NCBI RefSeq assembly: GCF_010233585.1
Contig: NZ_CP045997.1
Coordinates: 2,270,692-2,334,691, forward strand
Source of the DNA: Spirosoma endbachense
Lineage (GTDB): Bacteria > Bacteroidota > Bacteroidia > Cytophagales > Spirosomataceae
DNA length: 64,000 nucleotides
Direction: 5' to 3'
Shown here: positions 56,269-64,000 of the stretch, in pieces
Numbering within the stretch: position 1 is the first letter of the stretch
Layout: the number at the start of each line of letters is the position of its first letter
Made by a program: the position numbers and the translations under genes
The notes under the pieces: model-generated
What the model saw: only the letters and a program-made list of their open reading frames with translations
Database searches by the model: none
What the model was told of the DNA's origin: nothing

Positions 56269-57210
56269 TTACTTGCTCTGTCTAGCCATTTTGTCCGAAT
56301 AATAAAACTCATTAAACGCTTTCGGATACAGCGGAAAAACGACTTCTGGTTCTTCCAGATCAGGGTGCCAGGTTTTCTCCCACTCGAAACTATAATAGCC
56401 AGTATAGCCCCCATTCGCTAACGCGGCAATCGCATCAAAAATAGGGGTTTCGCCCTGGCCCAGGGAGGTGTAATGGAATTTCCCATCGATCAATTTGGCG
56501 TCTTTGATGTGCGTGTGCCGAATATAAGGCTTTAGCTTTTTGTACACATCGGCGGGCGGTTCTTTGGTCACTGACCACATGTTAAACACATCCCAGATCA
56601 ACCCAACTTTAGGCGATTTAGCCCCGTTCATCATGCTGACCAACTCGTCTGTCTGAACGCCATCGCCATGAGTTTCGAGCAATACACTTACCCCACTTCC
56701 CTTAGCATAGTCGGCCAGGTCGATCAGGCCCTTCGTAATTCGATCGAGCGTTGCACTACGCTCCTGATCCTTGGGCAACGCATCCGGAAAAACCCGAACG
56801 AAGGAACACTGCAACTGATCGGCTAGTGTAATGAATCGCTTCGCTTCGTCTAAATGCCGTTGGCGGGTAACCGGATCGGCATGGTGAAGTTGGGTAGACG
56901 CCCCTAGATTAATAATTTTTACACCTTTGTCAGCAGCCAGTCGCCGGGCACTGGCGATATGTTGGGCGTTATCGAACACCGGCGTTTTTGTCAGGTCCAT
57001 TTCCCCCTGCAAACCCCGGATTTCTATAGCATCGTAGCCATTTTTTGCAGCGGCCTCCAGACTGATCGCCAACGACCATTTCGGGCAACCAAGTGTCGAA
57101 AATGCCAATAATGGTTTTTGCCTGCCAGGACTTAAGGCATTTGCCGTACCAACAGTTGCCAGTAAGCCAATAGTCGACTGCAAAAAGGATCGGCGATTGA
57201 GTTCGTTCAT
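56269..57210 (-). CDS. Sugar phosphate isomerase/epimerase-like TIM barrel, Tat-exported
   Basis: The protein has 313 residues. A Tat-type signal (N-R-R-S-F-L-Q, then a hydrophobic run) is followed by an AP-endonuclease-2-like TIM barrel (KWSLAISLEAAAKNGYDAIE, VSVLLETHGDGVQTDELV, H-T-H-I-K-D-A-K). Metal-ligand Glu and His residues are visible. It probably isomerises or epimerises a sugar or sugar-like compound in the periplasm. It is 67 nt from the GMC oxidoreductase upstream on the same strand, suggesting joint work on a carbohydrate. Confidence 0.85.
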   Translation of the reverse strand: MNELNRRSFLQSTIGLLATVGTANALSPGRQKPLLAFSTLGCPKWSLAISLEAAAKNGYDAIEIRGLQGEMDLTKTPVFDNAQHIASARRLAADKGVKIINLGASTQLHHADPVTRQRHLDEAKRFITLADQLQCSFVRVFPDALPKDQERSATLDRITKGLIDLADYAKGSGVSVLLETHGDGVQTDELVSMMNGAKSPKVGLIWDVFNMWSVTKEPPADVYKKLKPYIRHTHIKDAKLIDGKFHYTSLGQGETPIFDAIAALANGGYTGYYSFEWEKTWHPDLEEPEVVFPLYPKAFNEFYYSDKMARQSK

Positions 57211-57277
57211 AAAGAGTGAATTGAGGATACTACTGCTGCCTGCGTTACAACAAAATCTGCCTGAACTATTTTTAATA

Positions 57278-58990
57278 CTACAACTTTCCTGCTTTTAGTT
57301 GTTTTACGGCATAGTCAGCAGCACGAGCCGTAAGCGCCATGTAGGTCAATGATGGGTTCTGGGTAGAGGTAGAGGTCATACAGGCACCGTCCGTTACAAA
57401 CACATTTGGGCAATGGTGCAACTGATTCCACTTGTTCAATAGAGACGTTTGCGGATCTTTTCCCATCCGAACACCGCCCATCTCGTGGTTTTCACTGCCC
57501 GGCCGTCGTTGCGTGTCCAGCGTCCTGATGTTCGTAAAACCGCATTGACTATACATTTCGGTAAACTGCTGAAAAAAGTCATTGAGAATCTTCTCGTCGT
57601 TATCGTCAAAAGCAACCGAAATGCGAAGCTGAGGAATACCCCAGGCATCGGTCTGGGTTTTATCAAGCTGAACCGTGCTTTTTTCTTTCGGAATAGTTTC
57701 TGCCATCATGCTGGAGCCAATCTGCCAGGGGCCCAATTGTCGCTCCAGTAGCTTTTCTTTTAACGACGCACCGATCAGATCCGAGTTTTGCAGAGCCGAC
57801 CGCGATGCACTGAATGTAGACGCGTATCCGCGCAGGAAATCCGTTTCCTGTTTAACGACATTGCGAAATCGGGGAATGTAACAACTATTGGGCCGCTGAC
57901 TGCGGTTGGTTGAGTCAAGCAGTCCGTCATATTCTGCCGAAATACGGCCCCGGTAGCTATGGAAAGCAATGAATTTGCCTAACAATCCATTATCGTTTCC
58001 TAATCCAGTTGGAAACCGATGTGATGTGGAATTGAGCAGGATCAGGTTTGTATTAAGAGCCGATGCGTTCAGAAAGATAACGCTGGCAAAATAGTCGACC
58101 AGTTCGCGGGTAGTTGAATCGATAACCCGCACGCCTTTCACCCGTTTTTTTGCCTCATCATAAATCAGTGAGTGAACAACCGAATGCGGCCTGAGGGTTA
58201 ATTTACCAGTTTTAGCCGCCCAGGGCAGTGTCGACGCATTGCTGCTATAGTAACCGCCATACGGACATCCCCGCTCACACAGCAATCGATTCTGGCACTG
58301 CGCCCGGCCCTGCTGGGTATGAACAGACGTTGGCTGGGTTAGGTGAGCCGCCCGACCCATAATGACATGACGATCTGAATAACGCTTTCCGATTTCGTTT
58401 CGGAAATGCGTCTCCACACACGACATTTCGTGTGCAGGCAGAAACTCACCATCGGGCAATGTTGCCAGACCATCGCGATTACCGGTTATGCCAACAAATC
58501 GCTCGACATAACTGTACCAGGGCGCTATATCTTTATACCGGATAGGCCAGTCGACGGCGAAACCATCGCGGGCTGGGCCGTCAAAATCAAAATCACTCCA
58601 TCGCTGCGTTTGCCGCCCCCATGTTAGTGAACGTCCGCCAACCTGGTACCCATGCAGCCAGTCGAACGGCTTTTCCTGAATATAAGCCTGCTCACTATCT
58701 TTCGAAAAGAAATGCATGGTATCCTCCCGAAACGCATAATTCCGGCTAACGATTGGATTCTCCTGCCGAACTTTGAGTGGCAACTGACCCCGATGTTCTA
58801 CTTCCCACGGATTGAGCATCATAGTGGGGTAGTCGGTAATGTGTTTTACATCCCGTCCCCGTTCCAGAACTAATGTGCGCAGGCCGTTTTTCGTTAGCTC
58901 TTTGGCAGCCCATCCCCCACTGATACCAGAACCGACTACAATAGCGTCGAAGGTGCGGGCAGCCAGACTGTCGCCGATCAGATTCGCCAT
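57278..58990 (-). CDS. GMC-family oxidoreductase
   Basis: The protein has 570 residues. The N-terminal FAD-binding motif is VVGSGISGGWAAKEL (about 16-30), followed by V-L-E-R-G-R. The middle has CLSSxC-type sequences (C-Q-N-R-L-L-C-E-R-G-C-P-Y-G-G-Y). The C-terminus has G-S-E-N-H-E-M-G-G-V-R-M-G and TSTSTQNPSLTYMALTARAA, as in gluconate/glucose dehydrogenase large subunits. The usual small 'subunit 3' gene is not adjacent. It oxidises a sugar or polyol hydroxyl with FAD. No signal peptide is obvious. Confidence 0.9.
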   Translation of the reverse strand: MANLIGDSLAARTFDAIVVGSGISGGWAAKELTKNGLRTLVLERGRDVKHITDYPTMMLNPWEVEHRGQLPLKVRQENPIVSRNYAFREDTMHFFSKDSEQAYIQEKPFDWLHGYQVGGRSLTWGRQTQRWSDFDFDGPARDGFAVDWPIRYKDIAPWYSYVERFVGITGNRDGLATLPDGEFLPAHEMSCVETHFRNEIGKRYSDRHVIMGRAAHLTQPTSVHTQQGRAQCQNRLLCERGCPYGGYYSSNASTLPWAAKTGKLTLRPHSVVHSLIYDEAKKRVKGVRVIDSTTRELVDYFASVIFLNASALNTNLILLNSTSHRFPTGLGNDNGLLGKFIAFHSYRGRISAEYDGLLDSTNRSQRPNSCYIPRFRNVVKQETDFLRGYASTFSASRSALQNSDLIGASLKEKLLERQLGPWQIGSSMMAETIPKEKSTVQLDKTQTDAWGIPQLRISVAFDDNDEKILNDFFQQFTEMYSQCGFTNIRTLDTQRRPGSENHEMGGVRMGKDPQTSLLNKWNQLHHCPNVFVTDGACMTSTSTQNPSLTYMALTARAADYAVKQLKAGKL

Positions 58991-59089
58991 AAACTTCCAA
59001 AAACAGGTTTATACAAGCGTTGACCTTAGGGAGTTCAAGGCTTTCCTAAGGTCAACTTTTTTTAAGGACGCTTTATTGAACTAGCGGTT

Positions 59090-60211
59090 TCAGGGCTTTC
59101 CGTGGGCCGTAGTTCTGTAGTGTTCCCGTAATAAGTCCTCCCCAAAATCATTGGTTAAATCCCTCACAACCGTATGAATATGGTTCGCATTGGTTTGTGT
59201 ATTATCGTACTCAATCAGAATCGTTGGCCCATGAATCCGATAATACCATCCCTTGCCCTCTCCTAACTCGGGCGTAAGATCGCCAGCCCAACCAAATCGA
59301 AGGCTATCCAGGCCTGTTTTTTGCAGTTTTGCCATTTGCTGGTTGGCAAGCGTAATGCGGTAGTTGTTTAGGTAAACCTGCAACAAACCCAAAAACAATT
59401 TGCGTTGATCAGCCGTCATTTCAGAGAGCATCAGACCATCCATCTTTTCGAGCACAGCACTACGTTTATTACTCGTAACCATCTCGGGATAGGCAACAGC
59501 AGCCAGCACTGCTTTTTTTCGCTGATCTGGATTCAGGGTTTTCAGCAAGGCAAAAGCCTGCTCTGTTTCCTGCTTTAATATTTCACGACCTTTCTGGGGC
59601 AGATCAGATACGCGCGGATCACCCATACGTTTATCGGCCATGGATGGGTCGTATTTCAGAATACCCGGATTGCTACCAAAAAATGTGGGAGTTTGCGCTA
59701 TTACCCGGCCTGTTACGGACATAAACTGAAGCGACAAGTGGTGTCCTTCAATTCGCCAGCTCCATGGATTTTTCGTTGATGGATCGCCGAAAATGGTGAA
59801 CGAATAATTTTCCGGATCACGATACACATCATTTGGAGGGCGATTATCAATTACACGCAGCACATTCTCCATATCAATAATGGCCGTTGCTTTATCGTAA
59901 CCTTGCTGGCTCAGTCCCGTTTTAAGCATAGCCATTGCAGCCTGACGCTGCTCAGGGGTCATCTGTTTCAGGGGAAGACCTTTACGCTCTCTCGGCACAA
60001 AGTGCCAATTGAACCGCTCCGCATCATCGAGCGGGAAAATAGCTTTTTGCCGCTGTTCTGGCGATAAGGTTTGTAAAAATGCCTGAGCAGATTCTTGCAT
60101 CTCATCGCGTACCTGTTGCGCAGACGATTTAGCTTTGGGCTGGGCTACAGTCTGTGCCACAGCCTGGCCCACTATCAAGCAGAAGAAAAGGATACGAATC
60201 ATAACCGACAT
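59090..60211 (-). CDS. DUF3500 protein, exported
   Basis: The protein has 373 residues with a signal peptide (cleavage near AVAQT). The DUF3500 pattern is visible: SPEQRQKAIFPLDDAERFNW, ENYSFTIFGDPSTKNPWSWR, GHHLSLQFMSVTGRV and H-I-H-T-V-V-R-D. It is soluble and mostly helical with repeats of the form L-x-P-E-Q-R-x-x-x. No function is established. It is next in line after the GMC gene on the same strand but more than 90 nt away. Confidence 0.85.
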   Translation of the reverse strand: MSVMIRILFFCLIVGQAVAQTVAQPKAKSSAQQVRDEMQESAQAFLQTLSPEQRQKAIFPLDDAERFNWHFVPRERKGLPLKQMTPEQRQAAMAMLKTGLSQQGYDKATAIIDMENVLRVIDNRPPNDVYRDPENYSFTIFGDPSTKNPWSWRIEGHHLSLQFMSVTGRVIAQTPTFFGSNPGILKYDPSMADKRMGDPRVSDLPQKGREILKQETEQAFALLKTLNPDQRKKAVLAAVAYPEMVTSNKRSAVLEKMDGLMLSEMTADQRKLFLGLLQVYLNNYRITLANQQMAKLQKTGLDSLRFGWAGDLTPELGEGKGWYYRIHGPTILIEYDNTQTNANHIHTVVRDLTNDFGEDLLREHYRTTAHGKP

Positions 60212-60422
60212 CAGTAAGTCTTTTTGAGTAAAGCACTCTCCTCATTGAATTTACTGAATGTAGAATTGTACTCTAACACGGATTTCGAGCAAGATGATTA
60301 GCGGGCGAGTATGGACTCTCCTGCACGAATTACTTACTGATCTTTCATTATTTACTTTCTTTTTGCCAACAACCCGACCTGTTCATTAGTTGTAGAAATA
60401 AATCCACTGTCACACTACGATC

Positions 60423-61532
60423 ATGTCAACCCGGCCACCGAACAACAGTTTTGGTCCATTAGACCATCTGGCTATGCGCTATTTACGGCAGGCACTCGAC
60501 ACGTCGCATCCGACTGATGAGCCTTATGTACTAAGCCCTGTAGAAAGTCGCGTTATCCGACGTACTAAAACGTTGACGCTTGGTTTAGCCTCTCTGCTAG
60601 GCGTTCTGGGCGTTCTGTTCCTTTACGTACCTCAATACAATTGGCCTGCTCTGTTCCAGAATACACCAGTAACGCTGTTCGGAACAACCTATAACCTCCC
60701 AATTGTCACCACTCTATACGGTTTACTGCTGGTTTATATAGAAGTAAATCTCTTAGTTGGCCTGAATTTGCTGGGTGTAAAGGCAATTATGCAGGTGTGC
60801 CAGTTTCCACGCGCTCACGATGCACAGTATGACCGCCATCTGCAGGCTCTTGCCGACGCAGCTTTGGAGAAAACAAATCGAGGCATTCTTCGCTTCGGGA
60901 TTGATCCGTACCTGAACATGCCGCGCTGGGGATTAACGATCTTTTTCCTGCTAAATATTACTAAAGCTGCACTAAGTAATCTGGCGCTAAAATTTTTTCT
61001 GAAGCGTTTTTTGGGCCGATTTGCTCTCCGCCAGGTGACCGATCTCGCAGGGATGCCAATTTATGCCGCCTGGAATGCGTATGCTTCCTGGCAAGTGTTA
61101 CACGAAGCACAGATTCGTGTGATGGCTCCGCTCACAATTCGTGAGTTTGTCAATGAACTTCACGACGAATGGGGTGATAATGAGCAATTCAGGCCACTTA
61201 TTCTAGAAGCCTTACAATATGTTGCCATTCTGAAACGGCAATATAATTACGCCCATTTTCTGCTGACAGAAACATTGGTAGACCGGTTCAATCTTCGAAC
61301 AAACTCTACGCTCACAGGTCATTTTGCCGAGCAGGCCGCCAATGCCCCGGTTGAAGTGCGTAAAAGTCTGGAGCGGCTTATTGTTTTTGGGGTGTTAGTA
61401 GACGGCAACTTATCCTGGCTTGAGAAACGGCGGCTGCGCCAGCTTCGTACCAAGAATTTTCTGACCTACTCAACCGAAGACATACAGCGAATTGGTGAAG
61501 ATTATAATCAGGGGCGCGGACTCTGGGTTTGA
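60423..61532 (+). CDS. Membrane protein resembling the LBF_2804 family
   Basis: The protein has 369 residues. The N-terminal 60 residues are soluble (YLRQALDTSHPTDEPYVLSP), then two helices (LTLGLASLLGVLGVLFLYV and LPIVTTLYGLLLVYIEVNLL) and a third near 180. The C-terminal half is charged and helical (VTDLAGMPIYAAWNAYASWQ, IKRQYNYAHFLLTETLVDRF-like). I recall such proteins in Bacteroidetes under the name LBF_2804 family, but have not checked this. The function is unknown. It is convergent with gldE. Confidence 0.7.
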   Translation: MSTRPPNNSFGPLDHLAMRYLRQALDTSHPTDEPYVLSPVESRVIRRTKTLTLGLASLLGVLGVLFLYVPQYNWPALFQNTPVTLFGTTYNLPIVTTLYGLLLVYIEVNLLVGLNLLGVKAIMQVCQFPRAHDAQYDRHLQALADAALEKTNRGILRFGIDPYLNMPRWGLTIFFLLNITKAALSNLALKFFLKRFLGRFALRQVTDLAGMPIYAAWNAYASWQVLHEAQIRVMAPLTIREFVNELHDEWGDNEQFRPLILEALQYVAILKRQYNYAHFLLTETLVDRFNLRTNSTLTGHFAEQAANAPVEVRKSLERLIVFGVLVDGNLSWLEKRRLRQLRTKNFLTYSTEDIQRIGEDYNQGRGLWV

Positions 61533-61587
61533 GAGCTATTCGATTGGCCACTTTCCGACTTGTCCCGTCCCTAGACGAACCGTCATA

Positions 61588-62934
61588 TTAGGCTTTATCA
61601 TCCGCGGGATCATCTTTCGTAACCCGGACTTCATTAATACGCTTGTCGTCGGCCGATAACACATAAAATGTGTACCCGGCATATGTTGTCTGATCAGCAG
61701 GTTTTGGCAAACGACTGAATAATTCGAGTAATAATCCTCCCAGCGACTCACTATCCCCCTGCACAGCCTCGAATGTAGTGGCATCGACATTCAGAATCCG
61801 GCAAACGTCAGTAATGGGTACTTTACCTTCAAAAACCACCGTCCGGTCATCTTCACGGCGGTAGCCGACGGGCGTTTCATCGTCAAATTCGTCGTTGATA
61901 TCCCCAAAGATTTCTTCAATAATATCCTCAAGCGTTACCAGGCCACGCGTACCGCCATATTCGTCCACAACAATGGCAATATGTACCCGACGTTTCTGAA
62001 AATCCTGTAAAAGGTCATCGACTTTCTTGTTTTCCGGAATAAAGAAGGCAGGACGCACCAAGGACTGCCAACGGAACGAGTCATCTTCATGAATATGCGG
62101 CAGCAGATCTTTGATGTATAAGATCCCATCAATCTGATCCAGTGATTCTTTATAAACAGGCACTCGTGAATAACCAGATGCGTTGATCTGAGTCATTAAT
62201 TCAGAGAATGTCAAGTCGTCTGCTACTGCCGAAATATCGAGTCGTGCCCGCATGACCTGACGAGCCGTCAGGTTGCTGAAATTGACAATACCTTTCAGAA
62301 TTTCTTTTTCTTCTGTCGTCGCATCAGTGCCTGTTAGTTCGACGGCCTGACTAAGCTCTTCAACCGACAATTTATAGCCCCGTCGCTCAACCCGCTTATC
62401 GACCTGATTGCTCAGATTAACAAGCAACATGGCCAGTGGGCGTAGTACAGCAAGACCAACTTGTGCTAATGGTGCTGTCCGGCGGGCAACTGTCATGTTG
62501 TTCTGGCTGGCATATACCTTCGGCACGATTTCACCAAAAAGTACAATTGCCAGCGTTGTGGTCAATGTCACTCCTGATAATATCCAACCCGAAGCATGGT
62601 AAGCCTGCGAAAACTCCCAGGTCAGGTAAGTAACAATCACAACAATGGCAATATTCAGCAAATTATTAAAGATGACCAACGACGCCAGCAATCGTTTCGG
62701 GCGGTCGAGTAACATGGCAATACGCTGATCGCCAGGCTGTATGCTATTTCGACAACGCGTACGGTCATCCGGGGAAAGAGAAAAGAATGCAGCTTCGGAA
62801 GCTGACACCAGACCGGCCAGCAACAATAGTAACAGAATCAGACCCGCATAAGGGGCATATAAATCAAAATAGGTGCTCCAGCCATCTGCAGCTGGGAGCA
62901 CCTGTCGGGGAAGAGGATCACTACTAGGGTCCAT
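61588..62934 (-). CDS. gldE: Gliding-associated protein GldE, CorC/HlyC-type with CBS domains
   Basis: The protein has 448 residues. The N-terminal CNNM membrane domain has about four helices (GLILLLLLLAGLVSASEAAF and ILSGVTLTTTLAIVLFGEIV). Paired CBS domains follow (RVPVYKESLDQIDGILYIKD, HIAIVVDEYGGTRGLVTLED), then a C-terminal CorC_HlyC domain. In Bacteroidetes this protein is encoded with ssb and mutY and is linked to gliding and T9SS through GldD. Here ssb and mutY are right upstream, supporting the name. gldD itself is not in the window. Confidence 0.85.
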   Translation of the reverse strand: MDPSSDPLPRQVLPAADGWSTYFDLYAPYAGLILLLLLLAGLVSASEAAFFSLSPDDRTRCRNSIQPGDQRIAMLLDRPKRLLASLVIFNNLLNIAIVVIVTYLTWEFSQAYHASGWILSGVTLTTTLAIVLFGEIVPKVYASQNNMTVARRTAPLAQVGLAVLRPLAMLLVNLSNQVDKRVERRGYKLSVEELSQAVELTGTDATTEEKEILKGIVNFSNLTARQVMRARLDISAVADDLTFSELMTQINASGYSRVPVYKESLDQIDGILYIKDLLPHIHEDDSFRWQSLVRPAFFIPENKKVDDLLQDFQKRRVHIAIVVDEYGGTRGLVTLEDIIEEIFGDINDEFDDETPVGYRREDDRTVVFEGKVPITDVCRILNVDATTFEAVQGDSESLGGLLLELFSRLPKPADQTTYAGYTFYVLSADDKRINEVRVTKDDPADDKA

Positions 62935-62973
62935 GTATATTAAATCTCGTTCAACAATAGAGCATTGAGCGGT

Positions 62974-63510
62974 TTAGAACGGAAGATCGTCGTCACCACT
63001 ATTGCTCTCAAAAGGAACCGGGTCAGGCTCCCTACGCGGTGGCTGCTGACGTGCAGCCTGTGGAGCAGGGGCAGCTTGCTGACGCGGGGCTGGTGCTGCC
63101 TGCGGTGCCGGTTGCTGGCGCGGAGCAGGCTGCTGGGTTTGCGTCGGTGCTTCGAATGAACCGCCATCCTGACGATCATTAGGCCCACCTAAAAATTGAA
63201 AGGTGGTAGCACGAACGCCAAGCGAAAACCGTTCTTTACCTTCCCGGTCCGTATATGTCTCTGTCCGCAAGCGACCTTCTACATAAATTTGCTGGCCTTT
63301 GCGTACATATTTTTCAATTGTCTTAGCCTGATCATTCCAAGCTTCTATTCGAAACCACTCCGTTGATTCAACCTGCTCCCCAGTACGGGTTGTGTATCGT
63401 TCATTAGTAGCAACGCTGAATTTGGCAACGACTGAGCCTCCATCCAGGTATCGGACTTCCGGATCGTTGCCAACGTTACCAATAATAATTACTTTATTAA
63501 GGCTTGCCAT
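62974..63510 (-). CDS. ssb: Single-stranded DNA-binding protein
   Basis: The protein has 178 residues. The OB fold is typical (LNKVIIIGNVGNDPEVRYLD, EWFRIEAWNDQAKTIEKYV, QIYVEGRLRTETYTDREGK). The linker is rich in Gln, Pro and Ala (APRQQPAPQAAPAPRQQAAP). The C-terminal acidic tip D-D-D-L-P-F recruits repair and replication partners. It is the second gene of a likely mutY-ssb-gldE unit: 75 nt after mutY and 39 nt before gldE. Confidence 0.96.
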   Translation of the reverse strand: MASLNKVIIIGNVGNDPEVRYLDGGSVVAKFSVATNERYTTRTGEQVESTEWFRIEAWNDQAKTIEKYVRKGQQIYVEGRLRTETYTDREGKERFSLGVRATTFQFLGGPNDRQDGGSFEAPTQTQQPAPRQQPAPQAAPAPRQQAAPAPQAARQQPPRREPDPVPFESNSGDDDLPF

Positions 63511-63585
63511 ACTCTGTGTTTTGTTAGTTACGTATGAAAAAATGCGTAGGGCTTAAAGAGATTAAAGATACTGAAATAAACGCAC

Positions 63586-64000
63586 TTATCCAAACGACTT
63601 TTCCAAATAGTTAGCAATTAAAACAGGCTTGGGGAGGTCTCCAATCATTGCCTGTGAATACCACTTTAAACCTGTCGGCAAATGTCCTGCCAGCTTATCC
63701 GGCAGGTCAATTACATAGAACATCGCCTGAATTCGTTGATGAGATAGTAACTGCATTGCTCCAGTCGGCATAGTCGACAGAACGCCTTGCTGCACTAATT
63801 CGTTCACTGAATCAGGCAATAACAGGTCGCGTAACATTGGTTTAGGCTCGTCTGTTTCAAGCAGATAGAAATCGTAGAGATTTTGCCAGATATCCCGATC
63901 CGTGCGTTCACGCATAGCGATTTTATCACCGTTCTTAAAAATAAGATACTGAAAATATCGATTCCGGACAGGCGCTTTTTTAGCCTTGATGGGTAACCGA
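63586..64000 (-). CDS. mutY: A/G-specific adenine glycosylase, C-terminal part (runs off window)
   Basis: The open frame continues past the window edge; 138 codons are visible. The visible part (LPIKAKKAPVRNRYFQYLIF, MRERTDRDIWQNLYDFYLLE, and a C-terminal ...LIANYLEKSFG) matches the NUDIX-like C-terminal domain of MutY that recognises 8-oxoguanine. The catalytic N-terminal half with the HhH and iron-sulphur cluster is outside. The neighbours ssb and gldE support the call. Confidence 0.82.
   Translation of the reverse strand, partial: RLPIKAKKAPVRNRYFQYLIFKNGDKIAMRERTDRDIWQNLYDFYLLETDEPKPMLRDLLLPDSVNELVQQGVLSTMPTGAMQLLSHQRIQAMFYVIDLPDKLAGHLPTGLKWYSQAMIGDLPKPVLIANYLEKSFG

Overview
The window looks like a chromosomal segment of a Cytophagales bacterium, most like Spirosoma or a close relative. 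This is inferred from the gene families: SusC/CarboxypepD-type TonB receptors, DUF4374 lipoproteins, FecI/FecR-type regulators, a T9SS-type sorting tail, ISAon1-type IS remnants, a mutY-ssb-gldE block, and the general lack of Shine-Dalgarno sequences. No 16S gene is present to confirm it.

Layout. Positions 1-10,200 are accessory and decayed. They hold a transposase 5' end, an ISAon1-like remnant with both terminal repeats, a nuclease fragment, an orphan TPR histidine kinase, a frameshifted small gene, a wrecked surface protein with a T9SS-like tail, an HNH protein, two tandem tRNA-Gln genes and a proline-run membrane protein. Positions 10,287-12,545 encode a GH13 glucan enzyme. Positions 12,600-32,300 form a siderophore/iron-uptake island of about 20 kb: four TonB-dependent outer-membrane receptors, three PepSY inner-membrane proteins, two DUF4374 lipoproteins and a FecI/FecR-type pair. 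The order TBDR-DUF4374-PepSY matches the Bacteroides XusABC xenosiderophore system. A 23-bp palindromic site precedes three of the island's transcripts and is a candidate Fur-type operator. Two of the four receptors are each broken by one in-frame stop codon.

Inside the island a PDDEXK (DUF1016/YhcG-type) nuclease gene sits between two perfect 120-bp direct repeats. Each repeat is a copy of the last 119 nt of the upstream lipoprotein gene plus one base, so the host gene stays intact. This looks like an unusual single-gene mobile element and is the best candidate here for something undescribed.

Positions 32,600-33,850 hold a second ISAon1-like remnant and unexplained sequence. Positions 33,856-39,726 are a phenylalanine/tyrosine catabolic cluster (hmgA, hppD, phhA, a MarR regulator, fahA, a flavoprotein). 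From 39,760 to the end the content is mostly housekeeping: DUF4142, ggt, a MacB-like permease, recA, gltA, an amidohydrolase, uvrA, a RAYT transposase with REP palindromes, a subtilase, a TIM-barrel isomerase, a GMC oxidoreductase, DUF3500, gldE, ssb and the 3' part of mutY. Several strong bidirectional terminators separate convergent genes.

Limits: all family calls come from reading the translations. No database search, alignment or fold prediction was run, and base composition was judged by eye.
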